Source: Marivita lacus
GTDB taxonomy: Bacteria; Pseudomonadota; Alphaproteobacteria; Rhodobacterales; Rhodobacteraceae
Assembly: GCF_014637725.1 (NCBI RefSeq)
Contig: NZ_BMFC01000016.1
Location: 1 to 60,247 of the forward strand
Direction of reading: 5' to 3'
DNA length: 60,247 nucleotides
The position numbers and the translations under genes are program-made. The notes below the pieces were generated by a model that was not told the DNA's origin, ran no database searches, and worked only from the letters and a program-made list of their open reading frames with translations. Each line of letters opens with the position of its first letter. The stretch's first letter is position 1. Below are positions 1 to 8,756 of the stretch, piece by piece.

Positions 1-180
1 GCCGACGGCGAACGCCATCGGCGGCAGAGAGAACTTCAATTTGAGGTCGGTGGATGAAATCGGACATAAGGTCGGACTTATCATCGGATCGTAGCCAAAG
101 TCAGACGGCCCTCACCGTAGCCTTACGATTTTTCTGGAGGGGTGTTGATGTGGCGTTGATGTGGCGCGCGAACGCAAGAA
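1..180. other. Left edge, no complete gene
   Basis: I see no complete gene here. The first 22 bases form an imperfect hairpin (GCCGACGGCG / CGCCATCGGC, one mismatch). Bases 59-94 hold three 12-bp blocks each beginning with a TCGGA core. A short frame open from the window edge to about base 109 could be the end of a truncated gene, but nothing identifies it. Confidence 0.3.
144..165 (+). repeat. Tandem 11-bp repeat, left of the tRNA fragment (arm-site-like)
   Basis: GTTGATGTGGC occurs twice head to tail. A matching tandem pair (GTTGACATGGC, GTTGACACGGT) lies at 416-437 on the other side of the tRNA fragment. Tandem direct repeats flanking a tRNA-derived core are typical of arm-type sites bound by the N-terminal domain of tyrosine integrases. 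The assignment is inferred from layout. Confidence 0.45.
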
Positions 181-198
181 GCCTCCCGATTGGGAGGC
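181..198 (-). terminator. Hairpin terminator downstream of the tRNA 3' end
   Basis: A perfect 7-bp stem (GCCTCCC, loop GATT, GGGAGGC) lies 30 bp beyond the CCA end of the tRNA fragment. Read on the minus strand it is followed by a short T-rich stretch (TTCTT), so it fits the natural terminator of the tRNA transcript. Confidence 0.6.
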
Positions 199-228
199 AT
201 TTAAGCTTTTGATTTAGCGTAGTATTTA

Positions 229-275
229 TGGTTGCGGGGACAGGATTTGAACCTGTGACCTTCAGGTTATGAGCC
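229..275 (-). tRNA. 3' fragment of initiator tRNA-fMet(CAU); attachment-site core
   Basis: On the minus strand the sequence runs from the anticodon loop (CTCATAAC) through a perfect T stem-loop (ACAGG-TTCAAAT-CCTGT) to an encoded CCA end. It matches the 3' half of alphaproteobacterial initiator tRNA. Homology stops just 5' of the anticodon loop, so this is not a working gene but the stretch shared by attP and attB. In a tRNA-integrated element such a fragment marks the end opposite the rebuilt complete tRNA. Two T-stem bases appear changed as a compensated pair compared with the usual sequence as I recall it. Confidence 0.8.
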
Positions 276-603
276 CATAATTCAATGATTACAATTGGTT
301 AGGAATATCAACAGCATAGCCGACAAGTCTTTGAATTCACAATATTCCATTCATTAAAATGGCAGACATTCGCAAGTATTAACCCCGACAGATCGCTTCA
401 AAATGACGTACGTCAGTTGACATGGCGTTGACACGGTTGATTATCTAAGGTCTGTGTTCTGCTCCTTCTGGTTAATGGTGTGAACGGTCTTTACAGGACA
501 TTTGAACCGATCTCCGAAAATGCCCGCTACCCCGCCATCGTTGCCGAGCGTACTGAGCGCGGCGTGTTTCTGGCCCGACAGTCTTTGGGAGAATTTGTCG
601 AAC
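276..603. other. Gene-free stretch beside the att core, with right-hand arm-like repeats
   Basis: This AT-richer stretch holds no convincing gene. The recognisable structure is the tandem pair GTTGACATGGC / GTTGACACGGT at 416-437, which matches the pair at 144-165 in pattern and length. Confidence 0.4.
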
Positions 604-1470
604 CTATCTCGTCAAGTGCTCAAGCTCCTCCCAGCTAACCCCTGAAATCTGCGTCCAAAACACCCGCGTCATCCCAGGGAAATTATGGGCGTCGTCAGCG
701 CCTTTCTCCAAGATTGTGCGCACATGACTGCGCACCAGATCGTCGCTCGCCGTCGGCGCACGCATTTCATCAATCAGTCTCGCAAGTGTAGCTAAATGCT
801 TCTTGCGCTGGACAACTAGCGAAGGCCGCCAAAGGCCAGCGGTCTCGATCGTCGCCACACCCATTGGGGAAATTCCTCGGATGCGTCCGTCGAGTTCGTA
901 ACGAAAGTGGTTGATTGGTTCTTCATCCTTGAATGGATGAAAAAGAAGTTCGTGTTCCAGCGCATTTTCTTGCGGCCGAGAGCGCTGGGCCATGTCGCAA
1001 TCGACGGGGAAATAGTTTCTTTTCCAAGTTCGATTGCAGATTTCGCATGAAAGGAGGAAGTTTGCCCAGCTATAGGCGTCCCACCAGTAGCCGGTGCCAA
1101 TTGTTCGAAGCGCCTTTCGATCACTGACATTGGAAGCGTTATCTTGTTCTGTTCCTTGACTTGCCGTATCCAGAACTTGAACCATCGCCTTAGGGCGGAA
1201 ATGGTCGACATCACAATACTGCGTTCCAACCACTCTTATATCGCAATATCCGCAACGCCCATGCTGAGCTTTGGCGAAATCACTCTTAAAGCCCTTCCAG
1301 AGATCAGAGGACTTCCCCATTACTTTCTTGGGAAATTCGATCCGGTCGTCGTCGGTAACAAAGTCGGGCAGCGCAGCCTCGTAGATGCGGCGGACTTCAT
1401 CCCGAACACTATCAAGCGTATCGTCGTTGTCGAAATTGGTGGAATCGGGCCGCTCAGCAAAACGGAACAC
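604..1470 (-). CDS. HNH endonuclease, second component of a Septu-like defence system (PtuB-like)
   Basis: An HNH-family nuclease of 288 residues from the start chosen here. The domain shows CGYC (about residues 73-76), then DVDHFRPK with the active-site histidine near residue 90, then a tryptophan-rich block and a second CxxCNR pair; the paired cysteines should bind structural zinc. The reading frame stays open upstream, but I place the start at GTG 1470: it lies one base after the stop of the upstream gene and 5-6 bases after GGAGGAG, a strong ribosome site inside the upstream gene's end. This implies translational coupling and fixed stoichiometry. Its partner carries a homologous HNH domain. 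Family knowledge: PtuB nucleases act with PtuA ATPases against phage. The function here is inferred. Confidence 0.8.
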   Translation of the reverse strand: MFRFAERPDSTNFDNDDTLDSVRDEVRRIYEAALPDFVTDDDRIEFPKKVMGKSSDLWKGFKSDFAKAQHGRCGYCDIRVVGTQYCDVDHFRPKAMVQVLDTASQGTEQDNASNVSDRKALRTIGTGYWWDAYSWANFLLSCEICNRTWKRNYFPVDCDMAQRSRPQENALEHELLFHPFKDEEPINHFRYELDGRIRGISPMGVATIETAGLWRPSLVVQRKKHLATLARLIDEMRAPTASDDLVRSHVRTILEKGADDAHNFPGMTRVFWTQISGVSWEELEHLTR

Positions 1471-1471
1471 T

Positions 1472-3571
1472 CTACTCCTCCAGACGACCGAAGGCTTGCC
1501 GAAGACGCGCTTGGAGTGTTTCGGCTTCCACTTCAAGCACGTCAGGCGCCGCGAGCCCGCGGCGTGCTACATCGGCAAGAGTTTGGCGCTCACCCTCGCT
1601 CGCGGCAAAACCTCGCAACCGATCGCGTAGATCCTGACTTAGCTTTTCCATTTGCACCCTTTCGTGCTCAGGAAGGATTGCGTCCCCTCTTACTTTGAGC
1701 GCGTCCTCTCTCAATGAAAGCACGCTCAGTTCGTTTATCATGTCCTCGGTTTCTTCGTCATAGGTCGTGCCGAGACCGAACCAACCGCCAGTGAGCAGAT
1801 CGTCGACATCCATCCCTGGGAGTATGCTCAATGCTGTCGCTTCGATCTCCTCGCTTGCGGGATTCAGACGGAAAACATAGCTCTCGTCAGGTGCGAGGCC
1901 CCGCAGGCACAGAGGGTCGTGAGTGGTGATCACGAACCGTACGCGCGGGAAGAGTTCGCGCAACTTGGTCACGATCCGCTTCTTCCACAACGGATGCAAA
2001 TGCAGCTCGAGCTCGTCTAGAAGCACTGTGCCCTCTGCCTCGGACATGACAGGTGTATCAATGGCAAGATGCTTCATAATATGCGTAGTGAGCCCAATGA
2101 CTGTTCGAAAGCCGTCGGACATTTGATCGAGACTCTGCCTTGAGCCATTACGCTGGAAGAATATCTCACCATTTCGACGCGAGACTTTTGTGGTGACCGG
2201 TAGACCCATCAATACCTTGAGATTTCGCCCGAGCACTCTGAAATCGCGAGCTGAGACAAGATTTGTGTCGGCGAGCCAACTTTCGGCATCCGCAAGAGGC
2301 AGCACCGGATCAAAAAGGTTGTCGACTGCTCCCGAAGTACTCAGTGCGCGCGCCGCGCCTTTCGTTCTTGAGATACGGCTGGCACCGAGCGCAATCACTG
2401 GAACGCGAACCTCTGCGCCAGAAAACTCGAAATCCGGTGAATTTCTCCGGAAAGTTACTCGCCGCTTGCGTCCATCACTGAGCTTGATCTCAACATAACC
2501 CATGCGATTGCGAGAATTACGGTTATGGATGCGGCCGGCATCAGGAACAAGTTTTTTGGCGGTTGTGGCATCAACGAGCGCCAGTACCACCGCTTTAAGA
2601 AAAGTCGATTTTCCGACCCCGTTTTCGCCAACGATGCCGAGCCAAGGTTCGAGCCCGGAGTGAAAATCCGGGAACGCCAAACGGAGCTGGCTGATCGGAC
2701 CAAAGTCACGCAGCTGGACTGACTCAATCCAAGTCGTCTCAAATTCTTCTGGCACTGCAATCGCTGCGTGTGTAGCCTGCTCCTTTTTTGCACGCTGGCT
2801 ATGTGAACGCCTATTTCGCCCAGCTCCTAAACGTGTCGTCTCACGAACCGAATCGAGCACCAATGCGTGTTGAGGTTGGAGGTGGTTCAGGCTGCTTTTG
2901 ATTTGGTTTAGGGTATCGACATCACCTGATGTTTCCGCCTTGCTCAGTATGCGAACGATCTGAAGATAGTGACGGTATAACTGCTTGCGATTTGAGACCA
3001 GCTCGGTTCGGTTGAGTTGATATACCTCGACCGTAGTCTTTCCGCGCTCGGTTTTTGCGATGAATATACCATCTTCCATTAGCGTGAGGTGTTCGGCAGG
3101 GTCGTCGATGAAAGGGTTAAGAAGTAGGGCACCTTCAGCTTCGAGTTTGGCGCCTCGGCTTTCCTCGGCGGCGCGTTCGCCTTTGATCGGGAAAAGACTG
3201 GCCTTGTAGCGATTGCAGATTGGGCAGAGTAGTTGAAGGTTATCCCAATCGTAGGTTAGCCACCAATAGTGGCGAGGCGAGCTACGGTCTTTTCGTGCAT
3301 TGCCTGCATTGAACTTGGGGCGGAAATGCTCCAGGTCGCCATCCGATACACCAGTCACCGGCGAACCGCAGGTATGGCAGGCTCCCTCCGAACACGCTGC
3401 GAAGATCTGCCTAATCTCTTTGTTTCGTCGAAGGAGACGCCTTCGGAAAAAACGACTTGTGAGCCCAAGCCCCGAAGGGTCCTCATCTATCAGGTGGCGT
3501 AACTCAGCCTCTCCTTTGCTGGCAAACTCTTGCCACCAATCAGGCGGTTCGGGGCGGACAAGCCTACGCAT
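1472..3571 (-). CDS. HNH-AAA (SMC/RecF-like) ATPase fusion, Septu PtuA-like
   Basis: A 699-residue protein with two parts. Residues about 60-130 form an HNH nuclease (CHTC at 65-68, LEHFRPK with H82, CPICNR at 116-121). Residues about 280-600 form an ABC/RecF-type ATPase: Walker A GENGVGKS at 315-322, a signature-like stretch LDQMSDG at 481-487, Walker B LLDE at 517-520 and an H-loop TTHDP at 549-553. This is the composition of Septu (PtuA ATPase plus PtuB HNH), but with a nuclease fused to the N-terminus of the ATPase while a separate HNH gene follows. A GAGAGGAC ribosome site precedes the ATG. The position between an att site and the integrase is a usual place for defence cargo. Anti-phage action is inferred from family and context. 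Confidence 0.8.
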   Translation of the reverse strand: MRRLVRPEPPDWWQEFASKGEAELRHLIDEDPSGLGLTSRFFRRRLLRRNKEIRQIFAACSEGACHTCGSPVTGVSDGDLEHFRPKFNAGNARKDRSSPRHYWWLTYDWDNLQLLCPICNRYKASLFPIKGERAAEESRGAKLEAEGALLLNPFIDDPAEHLTLMEDGIFIAKTERGKTTVEVYQLNRTELVSNRKQLYRHYLQIVRILSKAETSGDVDTLNQIKSSLNHLQPQHALVLDSVRETTRLGAGRNRRSHSQRAKKEQATHAAIAVPEEFETTWIESVQLRDFGPISQLRLAFPDFHSGLEPWLGIVGENGVGKSTFLKAVVLALVDATTAKKLVPDAGRIHNRNSRNRMGYVEIKLSDGRKRRVTFRRNSPDFEFSGAEVRVPVIALGASRISRTKGAARALSTSGAVDNLFDPVLPLADAESWLADTNLVSARDFRVLGRNLKVLMGLPVTTKVSRRNGEIFFQRNGSRQSLDQMSDGFRTVIGLTTHIMKHLAIDTPVMSEAEGTVLLDELELHLHPLWKKRIVTKLRELFPRVRFVITTHDPLCLRGLAPDESYVFRLNPASEEIEATALSILPGMDVDDLLTGGWFGLGTTYDEETEDMINELSVLSLREDALKVRGDAILPEHERVQMEKLSQDLRDRLRGFAASEGERQTLADVARRGLAAPDVLEVEAETLQARLRQAFGRLEE

Positions 3572-3975
3572 AATTCAGTCCTCTCAAAGGGCTAAGCAGA
3601 AGCACAAGTTTGGCTCTTGATCATCGCTCATTCAAAAGCCGTCAGCGTTGTTACGAAACACCGCATCGTTGAAAATACTTATTACTCAATCTTTCCGGTA
3701 TTGAAAGCGTCCGGCAAGTTCATGACTTGTTGAGAGGGGCGGGCGATGCACCGACTTTGCTCAAGTTGTATGCAACAAAGTTAATTGATCGACGCTCGAA
3801 ACCGAGGCTCTGCACTTTGTGGAAATTCGTGATTTGCTCAACAAATCCCTTCACGGCGGAGTTTGGTCGGACGCTGCGCGGGACACGAATGTCGTGGAAG
3901 AGCTGGCAGCGATCATTAGCCGCGTTCGCTGCGAATGGCGAGAGTTGGCCGACAGCGGCCCCAACATCGTGCTCA
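3572..3975. other. Intergenic region upstream of the nuclease operon
   Basis: It holds the promoter side of the HNH-AAA operon (right to left), with no clear gene apart from the possible gene remnant listed separately at 3789-3998. Confidence 0.3.
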
Positions 3976-3998
3976 TCACACATCCTCCCGCCATTTAA
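3789..3998 (+). pseudogene. Possible C-terminal remnant of an unknown gene
   Basis: The frame from just after a TGA at 3786 to a TAA at 3996 reads as natural-looking protein (it contains VEIRDLLNKSLHGG and VEELAAIISRVRCEW), but it has no ATG and no upstream part. It converges tail to tail with the large minus-strand gene and overlaps it by 23 bases. It could be the surviving end of a gene lost when the nuclease operon arrived. I do not recognise a family. Confidence 0.25.
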
Positions 3999-6060
3999 GT
4001 GCAGTCGCTTGCAACCAGCTGGGCAGGAGCGGCTTGAGGGTTGGTGTGAGATCCTCGGTAGCGGCGCCGCGGATCATGTCGACGACTTGCTTGTCATCAC
4101 GGCTTATGGATCGTTTTGGCCATGCGCCCTTTACGCCATCGACAGCTTGCGCAAATCCCTCGGCCCATGCCTGAAACTGCTTAGTGGGAAGGTCTCGCAG
4201 ATCGCTGCCGATTTCACCAAGGAGGACGGCTTCGTTCAGCGCACCGAATCTCACCATGATGATGTCCAAAATGCGCTGGATGGACCCCTGTCCCTTCACC
4301 TCGACCCCCTGCATCAGCGGCATGAGCCATGCGTTTGGTGACATGAATTCCGGGGCGATCAGAACGGCGGTCAAATACCCGTCAATCTGATCTGGCTTGA
4401 GCTGACTGCCCTTGAGCAACTTGGCCAGTTCACCTTTTTGCTCCGGCGCGATCGCTGCCGGTCCAACCTCTTCGTCGTCCCAGGCACCTTCGGCTTCGAG
4501 GTCTTCCATCGCGCGCTCCGCCGCGACGAAGAGCGTATGCTCGAGAATATCCTCGAACACGGGTATCTTCTTGGTTTCCCGTCCAGAGTCGATCGCTTGT
4601 GCGACAGCGGCAAAGCTCAACCAGGCATCAGGTGCCGCGGTGCTGTCATGACTCAGGATCAGCGCGGAGCGGGCAAAGAGTTTTGCCCAGAATTCACGCT
4701 TTATCTCAAGGTGCCCTGCTACAATTTTCTTGGCAGACGCTTCCGTCCGAGCTTGTTCCAGCGCGGCCATCAAACTTGCATCGGACATAAACCAGCTGCT
4801 CGTGATGTCATACTCGGAGAACCAGTCCCGACTCTTGCCAATCAACCGGCTGCGGCGATTGGCCGACAGCGCAGCAAGCTCTCCGAGGGGATCAATCGCG
4901 GCCAGCATAGCGTCATGCGCACCAGATTGTGGCGTCACGTCGCTCACGCCGAACATTGGCGCGACATCCAGAAACCCCGGTGCCGTCACCCTACCCCGCT
5001 CTAGCCCATCTCCAAGCGCGACTCCAAAGGCGCAGGCGAGATAGGACGGTGACACATCATACATCGCCATGGCGTGTTCGATCTGTTCAACCATCATTTT
5101 TTGATCATTTCTGCTGGCACAGGGGATGACATACGCATCCTTGATCCCGTGCCCGGCCTTGATCATGACCGCGGCCACGGCGCGTGTGTTACCGCGGCTG
5201 CAGATGCCGATAATACTTTGTGAACCGGTCCCATCAGGAAGAGACGTCATCACCCGATGAAGCTGCCAGGGTTGCGGAACAGTGCCCCCAGAGGGCTCCC
5301 GTCGCAGCACAGTATTGATCAGTTTATCCAGCGCCCGCCCATTCGGGATCCAGTTACGAACCCGGATGAAATCGGACAACAAAGCCGCGTCTATCTTGGC
5401 ATGTTCCACCAGAAGTTCGAATCCCCTGATGGCCGCGTCGCGCATCTCGGCCACAGGATCGAGCAGAAAATACCGCCCCACCGTACTCATGCGCGGAGCG
5501 CCCTGACCAATCATCTGAGTCAGGATTGTCGTTGTCACCTCAGACTGCATGGCGCCGAGCATCTCTCTGAGCCCGGTATACATTTCAAAGGGTGTCGAAC
5601 CATCTGGAACCAGCTCGTCCACAAGCTCCCCGACATCCGGCAGTTCAACGGGTTCACCTGTCGCAAATACATCCACAAAGGCATCTGTTGCGCTGCGCAA
5701 CTGATCGGGAGGCGTCAGCCCAGCACGGAGGTAAGCCTGAGAAATTCCAAAGCAGTTTCCAGCATCAAGCTCATCTGCATCAGCGCGTTCTACCAATCCC
5801 GCGGCCAGCACCTCAAAAAAATCAGCCGCCCCGCGCTCGTCATTTTCAATATTCATACGTGCCTCGTCCAAGACGCGTGATAGCAGAATAAGGCAATCGT
5901 CGGCGCATCCGGACTCGTCTGCTGAGAGCGCATCGACAAGGCCCAGAACAGCGTCAGCATCATTCGACAGCGGTAAAGCCCACCGATTTACCCAAAGCAA
6001 CGTGCTTCTCTGGTTATCCGTCGTCGGACGGTCCATCAGACAGGCCTCGATCATTTCCAT
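3976..6060 (-). CDS. Large protein with C-terminal UPF0149 (YecA/YgfB-like) segment
   Basis: About 694 residues with no signal peptide. Only the C-terminal quarter is recognisable: a stretch reading LKPDQIDGYLTAVLIAPEF and on to NAWLMPLMQG matches the UPF0149/YecA pattern of a small helical domain. The first 550 residues are mostly helical and could be a repeat scaffold, but I recognise no catalytic motif. The frame extends through two GTG codons; I chose ATG 6060 because AAAGG sits about 8 bases upstream. It is the third gene of a minus-strand run after a WYL regulator and a DinB polymerase, 82 bp after dinB, so it may be co-transcribed with them. Function unknown. Confidence 0.6.
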   Translation of the reverse strand: MEMIEACLMDRPTTDNQRSTLLWVNRWALPLSNDADAVLGLVDALSADESGCADDCLILLSRVLDEARMNIENDERGAADFFEVLAAGLVERADADELDAGNCFGISQAYLRAGLTPPDQLRSATDAFVDVFATGEPVELPDVGELVDELVPDGSTPFEMYTGLREMLGAMQSEVTTTILTQMIGQGAPRMSTVGRYFLLDPVAEMRDAAIRGFELLVEHAKIDAALLSDFIRVRNWIPNGRALDKLINTVLRREPSGGTVPQPWQLHRVMTSLPDGTGSQSIIGICSRGNTRAVAAVMIKAGHGIKDAYVIPCASRNDQKMMVEQIEHAMAMYDVSPSYLACAFGVALGDGLERGRVTAPGFLDVAPMFGVSDVTPQSGAHDAMLAAIDPLGELAALSANRRSRLIGKSRDWFSEYDITSSWFMSDASLMAALEQARTEASAKKIVAGHLEIKREFWAKLFARSALILSHDSTAAPDAWLSFAAVAQAIDSGRETKKIPVFEDILEHTLFVAAERAMEDLEAEGAWDDEEVGPAAIAPEQKGELAKLLKGSQLKPDQIDGYLTAVLIAPEFMSPNAWLMPLMQGVEVKGQGSIQRILDIIMVRFGALNEAVLLGEIGSDLRDLPTKQFQAWAEGFAQAVDGVKGAWPKRSISRDDKQVVDMIRGAATEDLTPTLKPLLPSWLQATALKWREDV

Positions 6061-6142
6061 CACCACCTTTTACAACCCAGCGCCTCTATTTCCCGGGCCT
6101 CCTTTTTATGAACAGCGATGTGCCTGTCCACCCGAATCCACT

Positions 6143-7549
6143 TCAAAAGGACAGGAAGTGCGTATCCTCGTCCGCTGTTGCCGCCTCGCTGAAATCAGCC
6201 TCGTCCGGGATGCGACCAAAGGCAATCTTCGCCCCGACATAGCCACCGAAGACCTCGTCTTGCACGCCCAGGGATAAGGCCTTGGCACCGTGTGATTTGC
6301 GAAGAGTGTCCATCAGGTCACTGACCGTCTCCCATTTTTCTCGCGAGGCGGTGTCTGACCCGGCCTCCAGTGTGCCGCCAAAAAGGTCACCTGTGATCTC
6401 CGCATCGGAGACCACTCCGTGTATCGTCACGCTGACTGCTTGCGGCGAGAAGCGCAGCGTCCGGCGGGCCTCATGAAGCCCCTCCGACAGAGCGCGCATG
6501 AAGGTACGGTCGTCCCGAGCTGCCGGGAATGTATCGCGCCAATTCCATCGACCATCCTCGGCACCCCGTCCGCCCCGAAACCCCAGGGTCAGCTCCGTCG
6601 CTCGCAGGTTGTCTCTTCGCAGTCGGCGGGTGGCACTCAGCAGAAGTTGGCGGGCACAGGGTTCCACCTTGTCAGGCGTGCGGGAGTCTCGGGGCAGCAC
6701 ACGGCCATGGCCGTACATGCTTTTCTTGGTTTCGGGTCGCTCGGCGTGGATGCCGTGGAGTTCATTCCAGAATCGTTCGCCTTCGACATTACCCCAGATT
6801 TTCCGCGCCTGTTTCGGTGCCAGCCGCCACAAAGCGTCAATGTCCTCTACTCCCGCGGCCGCAAGGCGCGCGCCAATGCCTTTCGAGATGCCGGGCAGAT
6901 CCCGGAGGTCAAGATGTGACAGGCACCCCGGGAGGTCCTCTGCCCTGATCAGGACAAACCCGTCTGGCTTGTTAATTTCAGCACCAATCTTGGCGAGCAA
7001 CTCGGTTGGGGCCATGCCGATGGAGCATGTCAGCGCTGGGCTGAACGCACCTGCTAGTGCGGTCTTGATGCGATCCGCAAGTGATTTTCCTTGCGCCGCC
7101 TCGCTCGGCGTCAAATGGCAGACAACCTCGTCGATGGACCGAACGCGCTCGACCGGTAAGATGGTGCCGATGACGGCAAGGATGCGTTTGTGCAACCGGA
7201 CATACGCGTCATGCCGTGCGATCACGAACACCATGTCGGGGATTACTTGGCGGGCAGCACGGATCGTCGCTCCAGACTTCACACCGCGCGCCTTGGCTTC
7301 GCGGCTGACTGCGATGCAACTGGTATGCGGCGAGTCCAGTGGTACGACGCCAAGGGGCCGGCCGCGCAGCTCTGCGTTGAAGTGCTGTTCGGCCGACGCA
7401 AAGAAACTGTCGAAATCGAGATAGAGCCGTTCGATCTTCGGCGTCGCATCGTTCATGGATGTGTCCTGTGTCGACATCTCGCCCGCCCTGCCATCGCATG
7501 CGGCGCCAATGTCATCGGAGCTCAAATTATTCGACGTGTCGCTGGTCAT
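6143..7549 (-). CDS. dinB: Y-family translesion DNA polymerase (DinB/Pol IV)
   Basis: About 468 residues. The catalytic palm is clear: LYLDFDSFFAS near the N-terminus carries the first metal-binding aspartate and steric-gate region, and RSIDEV carries the second acidic pair. These are followed by the DLPGI helix-hairpin-helix and a little-finger domain. A longer frame exists upstream, but ATG 7549 forms a 4-base ATGA overlap with the stop of the WYL gene, so I take it as the start. This leaves an unconserved N-terminal lead of about 30 residues before the polymerase core. No beta-clamp-binding motif is obvious at the C-terminus. The likely role is bypass of damaged template; placement in an element suggests mutagenic or damage-tolerant replication. 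Confidence 0.85.
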   Translation of the reverse strand: MTSDTSNNLSSDDIGAACDGRAGEMSTQDTSMNDATPKIERLYLDFDSFFASAEQHFNAELRGRPLGVVPLDSPHTSCIAVSREAKARGVKSGATIRAARQVIPDMVFVIARHDAYVRLHKRILAVIGTILPVERVRSIDEVVCHLTPSEAAQGKSLADRIKTALAGAFSPALTCSIGMAPTELLAKIGAEINKPDGFVLIRAEDLPGCLSHLDLRDLPGISKGIGARLAAAGVEDIDALWRLAPKQARKIWGNVEGERFWNELHGIHAERPETKKSMYGHGRVLPRDSRTPDKVEPCARQLLLSATRRLRRDNLRATELTLGFRGGRGAEDGRWNWRDTFPAARDDRTFMRALSEGLHEARRTLRFSPQAVSVTIHGVVSDAEITGDLFGGTLEAGSDTASREKWETVSDLMDTLRKSHGAKALSLGVQDEVFGGYVGAKIAFGRIPDEADFSEAATADEDTHFLSF

Positions 7550-8538
7550 GGCCGCACTTTGATTGGCGAGGTGCGATAGGCGGACACCATATCGCGCAGA
7601 GCAGCGGGCTCTATGACGTCTACCGCATCTCCCCACTTGGCCAGGTGCCACGCCATTTCAACGAGACCGCTGGCGTCAAAAATGACAAGAAGTGACCCAT
7701 CGCCTTGGTCGATCAATTCTTGCTTGGGATGAAACTCAAACTCGCGCGCAGCCGCCGCTGCAGCCGCTGAAAATCGCCACACGATCCGCGTGAACTCTGC
7801 ATCGGAATGGAAGGAGCTGAAAGACTGTTCCGCATAGGTCCGCAAGTCGAAGTCGTTGTCCTTTTCAAACCACTGGACGGTGATTTCCACATCGGACATG
7901 CGATCCAAGCGGAAGCGACGAAACCGGTCATCTTTCGCGATATCCCGCCCAATCAAGTAGTGGCGCGTGCCAAACAACAGGCCATAAGGCTCGATGATAC
8001 GATGTTTCGGTTCAGGGTCTCGTTCACCTTGATACATCAGCGTCAGTCGATAGGGCCCTCTGATCGCCCCAGCAATATTTTTCAACATTCCCTCGGAGGT
8101 CTTCACCCGGGGACCTGGCCTGCACGCATAACCGCGCGCCTCCAGAAGTGTCTCAGCATCGACCTCTGCGCGGCGCGCATGGATAGGCGGCAAGGTCGCC
8201 ATCAGGCGATCGCGCAGCCCACATAAAGCGTCCTTTTCGGACTGCGCCCCCTCCCGCTCTGCCCGCCGAATACTCATTTCCAGCGCAACAAGTTCATGAT
8301 CGTAAAGACCCGGCATCCCAAGCTTGCTGGTCTCGCGCACCTTCCATCTTCGCCGCCGGTCGCTGTCTGTCATATGCGATACGGTTGGAAACACATCTTT
8401 CAGAGCTTGGACCATGCGCTGGGCGGTTCGTTCGTTGACAGAGAATTCCTTTGCGATCTCCTGCACGCTGATACCTCGGTGCCGGCTGGCCGCCATGCTG
8501 GCAAGCTTCAGCAAGTCCTTTGCTTTCTGAAACGACAT
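7546..8538 (-). CDS. WYL-domain transcriptional regulator
   Basis: About 330 residues. The N-terminus carries a DeoR-like winged helix (ISVQEIAKEFSVNERTAQRM). The middle and C-terminus carry a WYL-type domain with the conserved run YRLTLMY ... EPYGLLFGTRHYLIG and a WCX-like tail. The longer frame is trimmed to ATG 8538, where the helix-turn-helix begins cleanly. WYL proteins usually sense a nucleic-acid ligand and often control defence or DNA-damage genes. Its stop overlaps the dinB start (ATGA), so the two are translationally coupled; the simplest reading is that it controls this operon in response to damage or invasion. It is divergent from the plus-strand gene at 8757. Confidence 0.8.
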   Translation of the reverse strand: MSFQKAKDLLKLASMAASRHRGISVQEIAKEFSVNERTAQRMVQALKDVFPTVSHMTDSDRRRRWKVRETSKLGMPGLYDHELVALEMSIRRAEREGAQSEKDALCGLRDRLMATLPPIHARRAEVDAETLLEARGYACRPGPRVKTSEGMLKNIAGAIRGPYRLTLMYQGERDPEPKHRIIEPYGLLFGTRHYLIGRDIAKDDRFRRFRLDRMSDVEITVQWFEKDNDFDLRTYAEQSFSSFHSDAEFTRIVWRFSAAAAAAAREFEFHPKQELIDQGDGSLLVIFDASGLVEMAWHLAKWGDAVDVIEPAALRDMVSAYRTSPIKVRP

Positions 8539-8756
8539 AAGCGCACAACCCCGACAGTTTCTGACGTAGTGGCTGCGGTATAGTCGATATGAGGGCGATT
8601 CGCCGAACACAGAGTTCGATCAATGCCGTAACGCAGGTCACCCCTGCACCGGGCAACCGATCAAGTCTTGCCGTTTTGTCCCTCAAAGCTGCCCGCACGG
8701 CGCGCAACAGGCGTCTCGTGCGTGACCATGTAAACGCAAAAGGAGACTGGGCGTAT

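Noticed and set aside
1144-1698. Plus-strand frames opposite the HNH genes
   Set aside because: They overlap two genes with clear nuclease motifs and have no recognisable product.
1-3600. Retron (reverse transcriptase plus msr/msd RNA) associated with the Septu-like genes
   Set aside because: No reverse-transcriptase motif (xxDD) or retron-like RNA is visible upstream or downstream.
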